From PALSA-505 sp963762615 (GTDB lineage: Bacteria; Actinomycetota; Actinomycetes; Streptosporangiales; Streptosporangiaceae): DNA of 64,000 nt. The notes beneath the pieces were generated by a model, which saw only the letters and a program-made list of their open reading frames with translations, was not told the DNA's origin and made no database searches. This document shows positions 9,136 through 17,194 of the stretch, piece by piece. Position numbers and translations under genes: made by a program. Location of the stretch: positions 682,001-746,000 of the forward strand of contig CAVXLG010000020.1 of assembly GCA_963762615.1 (NCBI GenBank). Reading direction: 5' to 3'. Within the stretch, counting starts at the first letter, position 1, and every line of letters starts with the position of its first letter.

Positions 9136-9161
9136 GGAATCTTGTCCGGGTACTCAGCGTT
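9136..9161 (+). promoter_or_regulatory. Sigma-R type promoter (GGAAT-N18-GTT) for rbpA
   Basis: GGAAT at 9136-9140 and GTT at 9159-9161 are separated by exactly 18 nt, matching the GGAAT-N18-GTT consensus of the actinobacterial thiol-stress sigma factor SigR/SigH. The expected transcript start, a few bases downstream, precedes ATG 9202. rbpA is a known SigR target in Streptomyces, so sequence and established biology agree. Confidence 0.8.
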
Positions 9162-9201
9162 AACGGACATGACGGGTCAGCGCCTGGGGAGGCAGTACGT
9201 T

Positions 9202-9591
9202 ATGGCGGAACGCGCACTACGCGGCACGCGGCTCGGGGCCACGAGCTACGAGAACGACCGCAACACCGACCTGGCACCCCGCCGGGAGGTGGCTTTCGAC
9301 TGCCCCAAGGGCCACCACTTCACCGTCCCGTTCGCCGCCGAGGCCGAAATCCCGGCCGTCTGGGAATGCCGGATCTGCGGGGCGACCGCGCTCACCGCGG
9401 CGGTGGATCTGCCCGCGCAGAAGAAGGCGAAGCCGCCGCGCAGCCACTGGGACATGCTGATGGAGCGCCGGAGCATCGCTGACCTGGAAGAGGTGCTGGC
9501 CGAGCGGCTGGCGCTGATCAGGGAGCGCCGCGGGCCCGCGGCCGGCGGCGGCGAGCAGGCCGGCCCGGCCGAGCAGCGCAAGAGCGCGTAG
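9202..9591 (+). CDS. rbpA: RNA polymerase-binding protein RbpA
   Basis: The 129-residue protein matches RbpA, an actinobacterial transcription factor that binds RNA polymerase and the principal sigma factor and stabilises the open promoter complex. Visible blocks are ALRGTRLGATSYENDRN, VPFAAEAEIP, WECRICGATA (core domain with a Cys pair), KPPRSHWDMLMERRSI and LEEVLAERLALIRERR (sigma-interaction domain). ATG 9202 has GGGAGG about 9 nt upstream. An in-frame ATG at 9142 lies inside the sigma-R promoter and is rejected. The C-terminal Gly/Ala-rich tail is longer than in mycobacteria. Confidence 0.95.
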   Translation: MAERALRGTRLGATSYENDRNTDLAPRREVAFDCPKGHHFTVPFAAEAEIPAVWECRICGATALTAAVDLPAQKKAKPPRSHWDMLMERRSIADLEEVLAERLALIRERRGPAAGGGEQAGPAEQRKSA

Positions 9592-9596
9592 CCGCT

Positions 9597-10394
9597 CTAG
9601 CGAGCGGGCCGCTCAGTTCCCGGCGCCGCGGCCGTCCGGTCGCGACGGCGGCGGCCGCGCAGCTGGTCCGTCCGCCGGGATACCCCCCACACGGCGACCC
9701 GCCAGAACGCCTCCCGGACGATGGCATTGCTCATCTTGCTGGTGCCGCGGAGCCGCTCCACGAAGGTAATCGGGATCTCCGCCACGGTGAGGCCGGCCTG
9801 GATGGTCCGCAGGGTGAGGTCGATCTGGAAGCAGTATCCCTGTGACATCATCTCGCCGAGAGCCAGCTTCCGCAGCGTGTCCGCCCGGTAGGCACGGAAT
9901 CCGCTGGTGGCGTCGCGCACCGAGATGCCGAGCATGAGCCGCGCGTAGGTGTTCCCGCCCTGCGAGATGGCCTGGCGGTACCTGGGCCAGTTGACCGTCT
10001 TGCCGCCGGGCACCCAGCGCGAGCCCACCACCAGGTCGGCGCGGTCCAGTGCGGCCAGCAGCCGGGGCAGGTCTTCGGGCTGGTGCGAGCCGTCGGCGTC
10101 CATCTCGATGATCGCGTCGTAGTCGTGGTCCAGCGCCCAGCCGAAGCCTGCCACGTACGCCGCGCCGAGCCCGGACTTCCCCGCTCGGTGCAGGACGTGA
10201 ATCCGGGTGTCCGCGGCGGCCAGCTTGTCGGCCAGTTCGCCGGTGCCGTCCGGGCTGTTGTCATCCACGATGAGCAGATCCGCCTCAGGTACGGCGGCCC
10301 TGACGCGGGCGGCCGTGGACTCCAGGTTCTCCCGCTCGTTGTAGGTCGGGATGATGACCGCCACGCTGCCGATCGGGGGGTAACTGCCAGTCAC
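9597..10394 (-). CDS. ppm1: Polyprenol monophosphomannose synthase (GT2)
   Basis: The 265-residue GT2 glycosyltransferase transfers mannose from GDP-mannose to polyprenyl phosphate, the donor for membrane mannosyltransferases. Motifs are IIPTYNERENL, VDDNSPDGTGE, the DxD-bearing EMDADGSHQPEDL and GSRWVPGG. The C-terminal VERLRGTSKMS is characteristic of Dpm1/Ppm1 enzymes. There is no acyltransferase domain, so it is the single-domain form. It converges on rbpA with only 5 nt between the stops. Confidence 0.9.
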   Translation of the reverse strand: MTGSYPPIGSVAVIIPTYNERENLESTAARVRAAVPEADLLIVDDNSPDGTGELADKLAAADTRIHVLHRAGKSGLGAAYVAGFGWALDHDYDAIIEMDADGSHQPEDLPRLLAALDRADLVVGSRWVPGGKTVNWPRYRQAISQGGNTYARLMLGISVRDATSGFRAYRADTLRKLALGEMMSQGYCFQIDLTLRTIQAGLTVAEIPITFVERLRGTSKMSNAIVREAFWRVAVWGVSRRTDQLRGRRRRDRTAAAPGTERPAR

Positions 10395-10848
10395 ACTTCC
10401 TGCTCCTCGCCCTGCGTACGTTGCCTGCGCCGGCCGACCGCCAAGGGTAACCGATGCCTGAGACCATCTGCTGCCTGGGGCGAGGAAGAGGACCCGGGCT
10501 CCCTTCGGACCGGAGCCCGTCCCGCCGGCGACGAGCTCGGCCTCCGTTGTCTACTGGGTGCCCGGGTCCTTCCTGGGTCCAACCCCCCGCCCGGCCGGTC
10601 CTGATCGCGGCTCCTTGCGCGCTGCGCCTGGTCTTCAGGCAGGGTCATGCCGGTCCCCGCCGTGCGCAGCCCGGCCCGGTCGCCCCGGCCGTTCCGGCCG
10701 GTCAGCCCGGTGCTGGACTGCGCAGCAACTTACCCTTGATCGCCGTGATGTCAACCCCGTTCCGCCTTGGCCAGGCTCCGCTGGCCCGGGTAGCAGGCGG
10801 GCGATACGATTAATCCGCCCTGGTGATCTTCCAGCGAAGGGACAGGCA
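10395..10848. other. Intergenic, divergent promoter region of ppm1 and acetyl-CoA synthetase
   Basis: About 450 nt hold no convincing coding sequence; the open frames here are Arg/Pro-rich shadows. TACGAT around 10803 is a possible -10 for the synthetase gene, but no clear -35 was seen. No repeat or hairpin stands out. Confidence 0.4.
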
Positions 10849-12966
10849 ATGGCTGAAGGTCAGGCGTCGTCCGGATCGGTCTCCGAGGCGCAGATAGCGG
10901 TTCACTGGCGCGAGGAAGAGATTTACCCGCCTCCCGCGGGGTTCGTGGCGCAGGCCAATGCCAGCGACCCGGCTATCTTCGGCCGCTTCAGCGAGGAGAA
11001 CTTCCCCGACTGCTTCAAGGAGTACGCGGACCTGCTTAGCTGGGATGAGCCGTGGCACACGACGCTGGACACCAGTAACCCGCCGTTCTGGAAGTGGTTC
11101 ACCGGCGGCAAGCTCAACGCCTCCTACAACTGCGTGGACCGGCACGCCGCGGCCAGCCCGGACAAGACCGCGATCATCTTCGTGCCGGAGCTGGAAGCCG
11201 ACGAGCAGGTCACGGTCAGCTACGCGCAGCTGCACCGGCAGGTGAACGAGTTCGCCGCGGTGCTGCGCGACTCCCTCGGCCTGAAGGCCGGCGACCGGGT
11301 GACGCTGCACATGCCGATGGTGCCCGAGCTGCCGGTCACCATGCTGGCCTGCGCGCGGCTCGGCGTCATCCACTCCCAGGTGTTCGGCGGGTTCAGCGGC
11401 GCCGCCTGCGGCGGCCGGATCGCCGACTCCGGCAGCCGCTTCCTGATCACCATGGACGGCTATTACCGCGGCGGCCAGATCACTGACCACAAGGTCAAGG
11501 CCGACGAGGCGGTGCAGGCCGCCAGCAAGGAGGGCCAGGCGGTCCAGAAGGTCCTCGTCTGGCGCCGCCATCCCGGTGAGTACGCGTCGCAGACGCCCAT
11601 GGTCGAGGGCAGGGACGTGTTCGTCGATGAGCTGCTCGGCGAGCACCGGGGGAAGACCGTCGATCCGGTGTCGATGCCGGCCGAGGCGCCGCTGTTTCTC
11701 ATGTACACCAGCGGCACCACCGGCCGGCCCAAGGGCTGCCAGCACAGCACCGGCGGCTACCTGTCCTATGTCGCCGGGACCTCGAAGTACTATCAGGACA
11801 TCCACCCCGATGACGTCTACTGGTGCATGGCTGACATCGGCTGGATCACCGGCCACTCCTACATCGTCTACGGGCCGCTGGCTCTCGGCACGACGACCGT
11901 GATCTACGAGGGCGTCCCCAATTATCCGGACGGCGGGCGGCCGTGGCGGATCGCGGAGAAGCTCGGGGTGAACATCTTCCACACCTCCCCCACCGCGATC
12001 CGGATGCTGCGCAAGGTCGGGCCCGAGGAGCCGAAGAAGTACAACTACCACTTCAAGCACATGACCACCGTGGGCGAGCCGATCGAGCCGGAGGTGTGGC
12101 GCTGGTACCACTCGGAGGTCGGCAAGGGCGAGGCCGTCATCGTGGACACCTGGTGGCAGACCGAGACCGGCGGCTTCCTCGGCAGCACGCTGCCCGCGCT
12201 GCAGCCGATGAAGCCCGGCAGCTGCGGGCCCGGCGTCCTCGGCGTGTACCCGGTCATCTACGACGAGGACGGGGCCGAGGTGCCGGCGGGCAGCGGCCGG
12301 GCGGGGAACATCTGCATCAGGAACCCGTGGCCCGGCGTGTTCGAGACCATCTGGGGTCAGCCCGAGCGGTTCGTGGACACGTACTACCGCAAGTACAACA
12401 GGGACCCGGACAGCAAGGACTGGCACGACTGGCCGTACTTCGCCGGCGACGGCGCGCTGCAGGCCGCGGACGGTTACTTCCGCATCCTGGGCCGGGTGGA
12501 CGACGTGATCAACGTGGCCGGCCACCGGCTGGGCACCAAGGAGATCGAGTCCGCGGCGCTGACCGTTCCCGAGGTCGCCGAGGCGGCGGCGGTCCCGGTG
12601 ATCGACGACATCCGGGGCCGCGCGGTGGAGGTGTACGTCTCGCTCAAGCCCGGTTTCGAGCCGGGCAAGGAGATGGAGGCCAAGGTCAGCAAAGCGATCG
12701 AGACGGAGATCGGCAAGATCGCCCGGCCGAAGAATGTGTGGATCGTCCCGGACATGCCCAAGACCAGGTCGGGCAAGATCATGCGCCGGGTGATCGCGTC
12801 GGTCTCCAACTTCGCCGACGTCGGGGATGTCACCACGCTGGCCAACCCCGAGATCGTCGAGGGCGTCCGGCACCAGGTGCAGAGCGCGAAGGTCGCCAGG
12901 GACGACGTGCCGCGGGATCTGACCGAGGCCGAATACGAGGAGATCAGGAAGTTCGGCGACGAGTAG
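10849..12966 (+). CDS. acsA: Acetate--CoA ligase (acetyl-CoA synthetase)
   Basis: This 705-residue ANL-superfamily enzyme makes acetyl-CoA from acetate, ATP and CoA. The order of motifs is an N-terminal ACAS domain (HWREEEIYPPPAGF…), the ATP loop YTSGTTGRPKG at about 286-296, DTWWQTETGG, the hinge GRVDDVINVAGHRLGTKEIE and the C-terminal KTRSGKIMRR, whose lysine is the site acetylated in other AcsA proteins. ATG 10849 follows GAAGGGA. It stands beside the lysine catabolic genes and could feed acetyl-CoA into that pathway's cleavage step; that link is inference. Confidence 0.93.
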   Translation: MAEGQASSGSVSEAQIAVHWREEEIYPPPAGFVAQANASDPAIFGRFSEENFPDCFKEYADLLSWDEPWHTTLDTSNPPFWKWFTGGKLNASYNCVDRHAAASPDKTAIIFVPELEADEQVTVSYAQLHRQVNEFAAVLRDSLGLKAGDRVTLHMPMVPELPVTMLACARLGVIHSQVFGGFSGAACGGRIADSGSRFLITMDGYYRGGQITDHKVKADEAVQAASKEGQAVQKVLVWRRHPGEYASQTPMVEGRDVFVDELLGEHRGKTVDPVSMPAEAPLFLMYTSGTTGRPKGCQHSTGGYLSYVAGTSKYYQDIHPDDVYWCMADIGWITGHSYIVYGPLALGTTTVIYEGVPNYPDGGRPWRIAEKLGVNIFHTSPTAIRMLRKVGPEEPKKYNYHFKHMTTVGEPIEPEVWRWYHSEVGKGEAVIVDTWWQTETGGFLGSTLPALQPMKPGSCGPGVLGVYPVIYDEDGAEVPAGSGRAGNICIRNPWPGVFETIWGQPERFVDTYYRKYNRDPDSKDWHDWPYFAGDGALQAADGYFRILGRVDDVINVAGHRLGTKEIESAALTVPEVAEAAAVPVIDDIRGRAVEVYVSLKPGFEPGKEMEAKVSKAIETEIGKIARPKNVWIVPDMPKTRSGKIMRRVIASVSNFADVGDVTTLANPEIVEGVRHQVQSAKVARDDVPRDLTEAEYEEIRKFGDE

Positions 12967-13011
12967 CGGCCGCGCCGCGGCGCGGCCGGCCGGATCCGGC
13001 CGGCCAGCCGG

Positions 13012-13422
13012 TCAGGGCACGACCACGGTGCCGACCGCGGTGACCGCGATCACCGGGTCGCCCAGGACCACTGCGGCGGACGGGCCGCGGCCCGGGTCGG
13101 ACCGGCAGGTCACCCGCGCCTCGAACGCCAGATCCCGGCTGCGCCGTCCCACCCGGGTCACCGTGCCGGCCACCTCGAGCACGTCCCCGGCCCGGACCGG
13201 CGCCCGGAACTGGACATCGGAATACGACGCGAAGAGCCCCTCGTCGCCGTCGGACAGGATGCACAGCTCGGTGGCGACGTCGCCGAACAGGCCGAGGACG
13301 TAGGCGCCGTCCACGAGGTTGCCGCCGTAGTGGGCGTGGCTGTAGGGCACATAACGGCGCTGCGTGACGGCCAGCCCCAGCCGCCGGTCCGGGCGCCCGC
13401 CCGCTTCGGCCGCCGCGCTCAC
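13012..13422 (-). CDS. kal: 3-aminobutyryl-CoA ammonia-lyase
   Basis: The 136-residue hotdog-fold protein matches Kal of the lysine fermentation pathway, which eliminates ammonia from L-3-aminobutyryl-CoA to give crotonyl-CoA. Visible blocks are RRYVPYSHAHYGGNLVDGAY, FGDVATELCI and the C-terminal beta strands around VQFRAPVRAGDVLEVAGTV. Its GTG start at 13422 overlaps the kamE stop (GTGA), so it is translationally coupled to the lysine 5,6-aminomutase genes, which strongly supports the assignment. A generic MaoC/thioesterase-like hotdog protein is the alternative without that context. Confidence 0.85.
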   Translation of the reverse strand: MSAAAEAGGRPDRRLGLAVTQRRYVPYSHAHYGGNLVDGAYVLGLFGDVATELCILSDGDEGLFASYSDVQFRAPVRAGDVLEVAGTVTRVGRRSRDLAFEARVTCRSDPGRGPSAAVVLGDPVIAVTAVGTVVVP

Positions 13423-14282
13423 GCGCTGTCTCCCCCGGCCGCGCCTGCTCCTGCCGCCGAACCGTGTCCCCCGGCCGCGCCTGCTCCCGCGGAGGCGCCT
13501 GCTCCGCCGGAGGCGCCGGCCGGCTCCGGCGCCACGGCGTGCACCAGGTAGCTGGCCACCTCCCCGGGCGTGGTGCCGCGGCCGAAGACCCGGTCCACGC
13601 CGAGGTCGCCGGCCATCCCCGGGTCGAACCGGGGCCCGCCGACCACCAGCACGGGGCGCGCGCCGCGCGCCGCCGCCGTCCCGCCCGGGTAGGCCGCGCG
13701 GAAGGCCGCGGACAGCTCCCTGGCGTTGGACAGGTGCGCGTCCTTCTGCGTGACCACCTGGCTGACCAGCACGGCATCTGCGTGCTCGGCTCGCGCCCGG
13801 GCCACCAGGTCAGGCACGAGCACCTGCGCGCCGAGGTTCACCACCCGCATCTCCCGGTAGTACTCCAGGCCCTTCTCGCCGGAGTGCCCCTTGACGTTCA
13901 GGATGGCGTCGATTCCGACCGTGTGCGCGTCGGTGCCGATGCACGCCCCCAGCACCACCAGCTTGCGGCCGAGCGCGGAGCGGATCCGCAGGTTGATCTC
14001 GTTGGCGGGCAGCAGCGCGAACTCCCGCTCGGTCACCGTGACCTGGGACAGGTCCACCAGGTGGCCGACCCGGCCGTAGACGATGAAGTAGGTGAAGTCG
14101 GGGCCCATGCCCTTCGCGTGCACGACCATCGCGGGGTCCAGGCCCATCTTGGCGGCGAGCTGCAGGGCGGCGCCCTCCGCGCGGGCCCGCTCGGTCGCGT
14201 CGCCGAACGGGACCGGCAGCGTGAACGAAACCTGGATCCGGCCGTCGCCGGTCGTGTCGCCGTAGGGGCGGATCACCGTCAT
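13419..14282 (-). CDS. kamE: Lysine 5,6-aminomutase beta subunit
   Basis: The 287-residue subunit binds adenosylcobalamin and PLP. DAHTVG gives the cobalamin-ligating His120, and the lysine in LNVKGHSG (Lys131) lies 11 residues later, the same spacing as His133 and the PLP-lysine Lys144 of the clostridial enzyme. The N-terminal dimerisation region (IQVSFTLPVPFGDATERA) and the Rossmann cobalamin domain (VLVSQVVTQKDAHLSN) are present. The C-terminus has an unusual Ala/Gly-rich tail of about 30 residues. Its ATG overlaps the kamD stop. With KamD it moves the terminal amino group of beta-lysine or D-lysine from C6 to C5. Confidence 0.92.
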   Translation of the reverse strand: MTVIRPYGDTTGDGRIQVSFTLPVPFGDATERARAEGAALQLAAKMGLDPAMVVHAKGMGPDFTYFIVYGRVGHLVDLSQVTVTEREFALLPANEINLRIRSALGRKLVVLGACIGTDAHTVGIDAILNVKGHSGEKGLEYYREMRVVNLGAQVLVPDLVARARAEHADAVLVSQVVTQKDAHLSNARELSAAFRAAYPGGTAAARGARPVLVVGGPRFDPGMAGDLGVDRVFGRGTTPGEVASYLVHAVAPEPAGASGGAGASAGAGAAGGHGSAAGAGAAGGDSA

Positions 14283-15895
14283 CGCCCGGCCTCCGTCCCG
14301 GCCGCCTGGCCTGCCGCGCCCGGCACCTGGCCGCGCGTCCCGGCCGCGCCTTCGAGCATGTCGATCGCGGGATTGACGTAGCCGTCCGCGCGCTCGATGA
14401 CGCCGTCCAGGCCCCGGCCGCCGTCGGCCGGCCGCTTGGTGATGCCGAACGTGCCGTCCGCGATCGCCGTCAGCAGGCCGTCCACGCCGATCCTGCGGAG
14501 CAGCTCGACCGCCTCGCTGAGCACCTCCGCGGCGCGGCGCTCGATGAACCCGCCCGGCTCGGGGCGGAAGCTCTCGCCGAGCCGGCCCGCCGCCTGCCGC
14601 ACGTAGCGCACGTTCTCCAGCGCCAGGTCGCGGTCGGACAGGAACGGGGTGTGAATGCCCTCGGTCATCATGCCGATCAGCAGGATCGACTGGCCGGTCA
14701 TCATGCCGCACAGGTTGAAGAACGCGTCCAGCAGGTACCCGGCGAACACGTTGCCGGTCATGTGCTTGGTCGGCGGCATGTACTTCAGCGGCGCGTCCGG
14801 GAACAGCTCGCGGATGAGCTGGGCGTGCGCGAGCTCCAGCAAGAACGAGTCGGGCACCGCGGGGTTGATCTCGAAAGCGTGCCCGAGGCCCAGCTGCCAG
14901 TCGGCCAGCCCGGCCTCGCGGCCGAAGTACTCGTTGAGCAGCTGGCTGACCACCACGGTGTGCGCGGCGTCCACCGCGTCGGCGGTGGTCAGGTAGTTGT
15001 CCTCGCCGGTGTTGATGATGATCCCGGCCCGGGCGTGCACCTGCCGGGAGAACCGCTGGTCGATGAAGGTCCGGACCGGGTTGATGTCCCGGAAGATGAT
15101 CCCGTACATGCAGTCGTTCAGCATCATGTCCAGCCGCTCCAGGCCGGCCAGGGTCGCGATCTCGGGCATGCACAGGCCGGACGCGTAGTTGGTCAGCCGG
15201 ACATAACGGCCGAGCTCGCGCGACACGTCGTCCAGCGCGGCCCGCATCAGCCGGAAGTTCTCCCTGGTCGCGTACGTGCCGGCGTAGCCTTCGCGGGTGG
15301 CTCCCTCGGGCACGTAGTCGAGCAGCGACTGCCCGGTGGACCGGATCACGGCGATGATGTCCGCGCCCTCCCGCGCCGCGGCCTGCGCCTGCGGGATGTC
15401 CTCGTAGATGTCGCCGGTGGCCACGATCAGGTAGATCCACGGCTTCGGCGGGTCGCCGGGATCGCGCAGCATCCGGTCGCGCTGCTCGCGCCGCGCGTCG
15501 ATGGCGGCGATCCCGGCCCCGACGGCGCGCTCGGCGGCCTGCGCCGCGGCACGGGCGGCGGCCCCCCCGGGAACGCGGAACGCGACCCGTCCCGCGGCCG
15601 CGTCCCCGGCCAGGGCGGCGAGATCCGGGTAGCCCCCGGTCGCCATGGCGTCCCAGACGGGCAGCGCGATGCCGTGCTCGAGGCCGGCGCTGCCCCGCAC
15701 GGCGTCGGCAAGCCGGTTCACCCACGGCATTCCCTCGCCGTCCGCGCCGTCCAGGCCCGCCAGCCGCAGCACCGCCCGTTCCACCGACACCGTGGTGTGC
15801 GTCCTGGCCAGGTCGACGATCGGCTGGCCCGCCTCGCTGGCCAGCTTGCGCGCCTCGGCCACCAGGCCGGCGTCGAGTCCGAGCCGCTGGGTCAT
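14279..15895 (-). CDS. kamD: Lysine 5,6-aminomutase alpha subunit
   Basis: The 538-residue protein matches the TIM-barrel alpha subunit of lysine 5,6-aminomutase. Distinctive stretches are IYLIVATGDIYEDIPQAQ, RSTGQSLLDYVPEGATREG, YGIIFRDINP, NTGEDNYLTTADA and LKYMPPTKHMTGNVFAGY. ATG 15895 overlaps the kdd stop (ATGA). An in-frame run upstream of it is a shadow of kdd. The C-terminus is slightly extended by an Ala/Gly tail compared with the roughly 516-residue clostridial protein. It acts with KamE on L-beta-lysine to give L-erythro-3,5-diaminohexanoate. Confidence 0.93.
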   Translation of the reverse strand: MTQRLGLDAGLVAEARKLASEAGQPIVDLARTHTTVSVERAVLRLAGLDGADGEGMPWVNRLADAVRGSAGLEHGIALPVWDAMATGGYPDLAALAGDAAAGRVAFRVPGGAAARAAAQAAERAVGAGIAAIDARREQRDRMLRDPGDPPKPWIYLIVATGDIYEDIPQAQAAAREGADIIAVIRSTGQSLLDYVPEGATREGYAGTYATRENFRLMRAALDDVSRELGRYVRLTNYASGLCMPEIATLAGLERLDMMLNDCMYGIIFRDINPVRTFIDQRFSRQVHARAGIIINTGEDNYLTTADAVDAAHTVVVSQLLNEYFGREAGLADWQLGLGHAFEINPAVPDSFLLELAHAQLIRELFPDAPLKYMPPTKHMTGNVFAGYLLDAFFNLCGMMTGQSILLIGMMTEGIHTPFLSDRDLALENVRYVRQAAGRLGESFRPEPGGFIERRAAEVLSEAVELLRRIGVDGLLTAIADGTFGITKRPADGGRGLDGVIERADGYVNPAIDMLEGAAGTRGQVPGAAGQAAGTEAGR

Positions 15896-17049
15896 GATGT
15901 CTGCCTTTCGGTGCTTTCGCTGATCCTGCTCTCGAACATGGACCGGACGCCCGGGTTGTCGCGCAGCAGGCCCAGCGCGAGATCGGCGTGCCCGGGAACG
16001 TACCCGTTGCCGATCAGCATGGTGACGTCCGCGGCCAGGCCCTCCGCGCCCAGCGCGGCCGCGCTGAACGACGTCGCCATGGAGAAGAAGATGACCGTGC
16101 CGCCCTGGGCGGTGGCCAGCACCGCGCCGCCCTCGCAGCCCGGCACGTCCACGCAGACCACGGTGACGTCGGCCGGGCCTCCCGCGTCCCGGACCGCCGC
16201 GGCGAGCCCGACCGGATCCCGCGCGTCCGCGGCCACGACGGCATCGGCCAGTGCGCGCTGGCCGCCCGGCTCGCCGCCCGCGGCGCGCAGGGCCGCCGCC
16301 TCGCGCTCGTCCCTGACCACGCCGATGACCCGGCTCGCTCCCGCCTGCCGGGCCGCGGCCACCGACAGCGAGCCGCTCTTGCCCGCCGCGCCGATGACTG
16401 CTACCGCCGGCGACCGGCGGGAGCTCACTACCCGGTGGGTCAGCGCCGGGGCCCCGCACACGTCGAGCACGGCCAGCGCCAGCGGCCCGGGCAGATCCCC
16501 GGGCAGCACGGTCGCGATCGACCGGCCGAACAGGATGGCGTGCCCCGCACAGGGCACCTGCTCGGAGGCCGCGTCCCAGCCGGCCAGCCCGTCGGTGATC
16601 GCCAGCGGGGTCAGCGACAGCGACACCAGGGTCGCGACCCGCTGCCCCGCGCGCAGCCCGAGCGGCGAGGCCGGACCCGCCTCGTCCACCACCCCGGTGA
16701 GCATCCCGCCCGACCCGGTGACCGGGTTCTGCATCTTGCCCCGCTCGGCGACGATGCCGAGCACGGCCGACCGCATCGCGCCGGGATCGCCGCCGTGCGC
16801 CTCGCGCAGCTGGCGGAACGAAGCCGCGTCCAGGTTCAGCCGCTCGAGCCGGACGCGCACCTCATCCGGCCAGATCGCCGGGCGCGGGTCGAGCCGCCAG
16901 GCCGCCTGCGGCAGCACCCCGGCCGGTTCGGCGACCCGGTGCAGGCCCAGCGGGGATCCCGGGCCGGGCAGGCCGGCCGCCTGCGGCGCTCCCCCGCCGC
17001 CCCCGGGGCCTGCGGTCCTGTCAACGGACGCTGCGGTCACGCTGCTCAT
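15892..17049 (-). CDS. kdd: L-erythro-3,5-diaminohexanoate dehydrogenase
   Basis: The 385-residue NAD(P)-dependent dehydrogenase has a zinc-dehydrogenase-like N-terminal part (GKMQNPVTGSGGMLTGVV) and a Rossmann domain with VAVIGAAGKSGSLSVAAA. It oxidises 3,5-diaminohexanoate to 5-amino-3-oxohexanoate. The operon kdd-kamD-kamE-kal is fully overlapping. ATG 17049 has GGGAAAGG directly upstream. The first 40 residues are Gly/Pro-rich and variable. Family identity rests on the motif pattern and is made firm by the neighbours. Confidence 0.88.
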   Translation of the reverse strand: MSSVTAASVDRTAGPGGGGGAPQAAGLPGPGSPLGLHRVAEPAGVLPQAAWRLDPRPAIWPDEVRVRLERLNLDAASFRQLREAHGGDPGAMRSAVLGIVAERGKMQNPVTGSGGMLTGVVDEAGPASPLGLRAGQRVATLVSLSLTPLAITDGLAGWDAASEQVPCAGHAILFGRSIATVLPGDLPGPLALAVLDVCGAPALTHRVVSSRRSPAVAVIGAAGKSGSLSVAAARQAGASRVIGVVRDEREAAALRAAGGEPGGQRALADAVVAADARDPVGLAAAVRDAGGPADVTVVCVDVPGCEGGAVLATAQGGTVIFFSMATSFSAAALGAEGLAADVTMLIGNGYVPGHADLALGLLRDNPGVRSMFESRISESTERQTS

Positions 17050-17194
17050 CCTTTCCCGCCACAGCCCGGTCGTCTGCCGGGCCGAGATCAGTAAGATTTC
17101 CCGTTCAAATGTATACGCACCGTAGCTTCTTTCGCGATACACGGCTGTCGCAGGTATCGTTGAGGCTCGACGCGGACACAATGGAGGAGGCGCC
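17050..17194. promoter_or_regulatory. Divergent kdd/kamA control region
   Basis: The 145-nt gap between the kdd operon and kamA must hold both promoters. It is locally AT-richer, and TGTAT at 17110-17114 is mirrored by ATACA at 17137-17141, a possible two-arm operator. GGAGGAGG at the right end is the kamA ribosome binding site. No regulator gene adjoins it. Confidence 0.45.

Noticed and set aside
10810..12873. Minus-strand ORF of 687 codons opposite acetyl-CoA synthetase
   Set aside because: Shadow frame created by GC bias; the plus strand has all ANL-family motifs.
13464..14381. Plus-strand ORF opposite kamE/kamD
   Set aside because: Shadow of the highly conserved aminomutase genes; no motif of its own.
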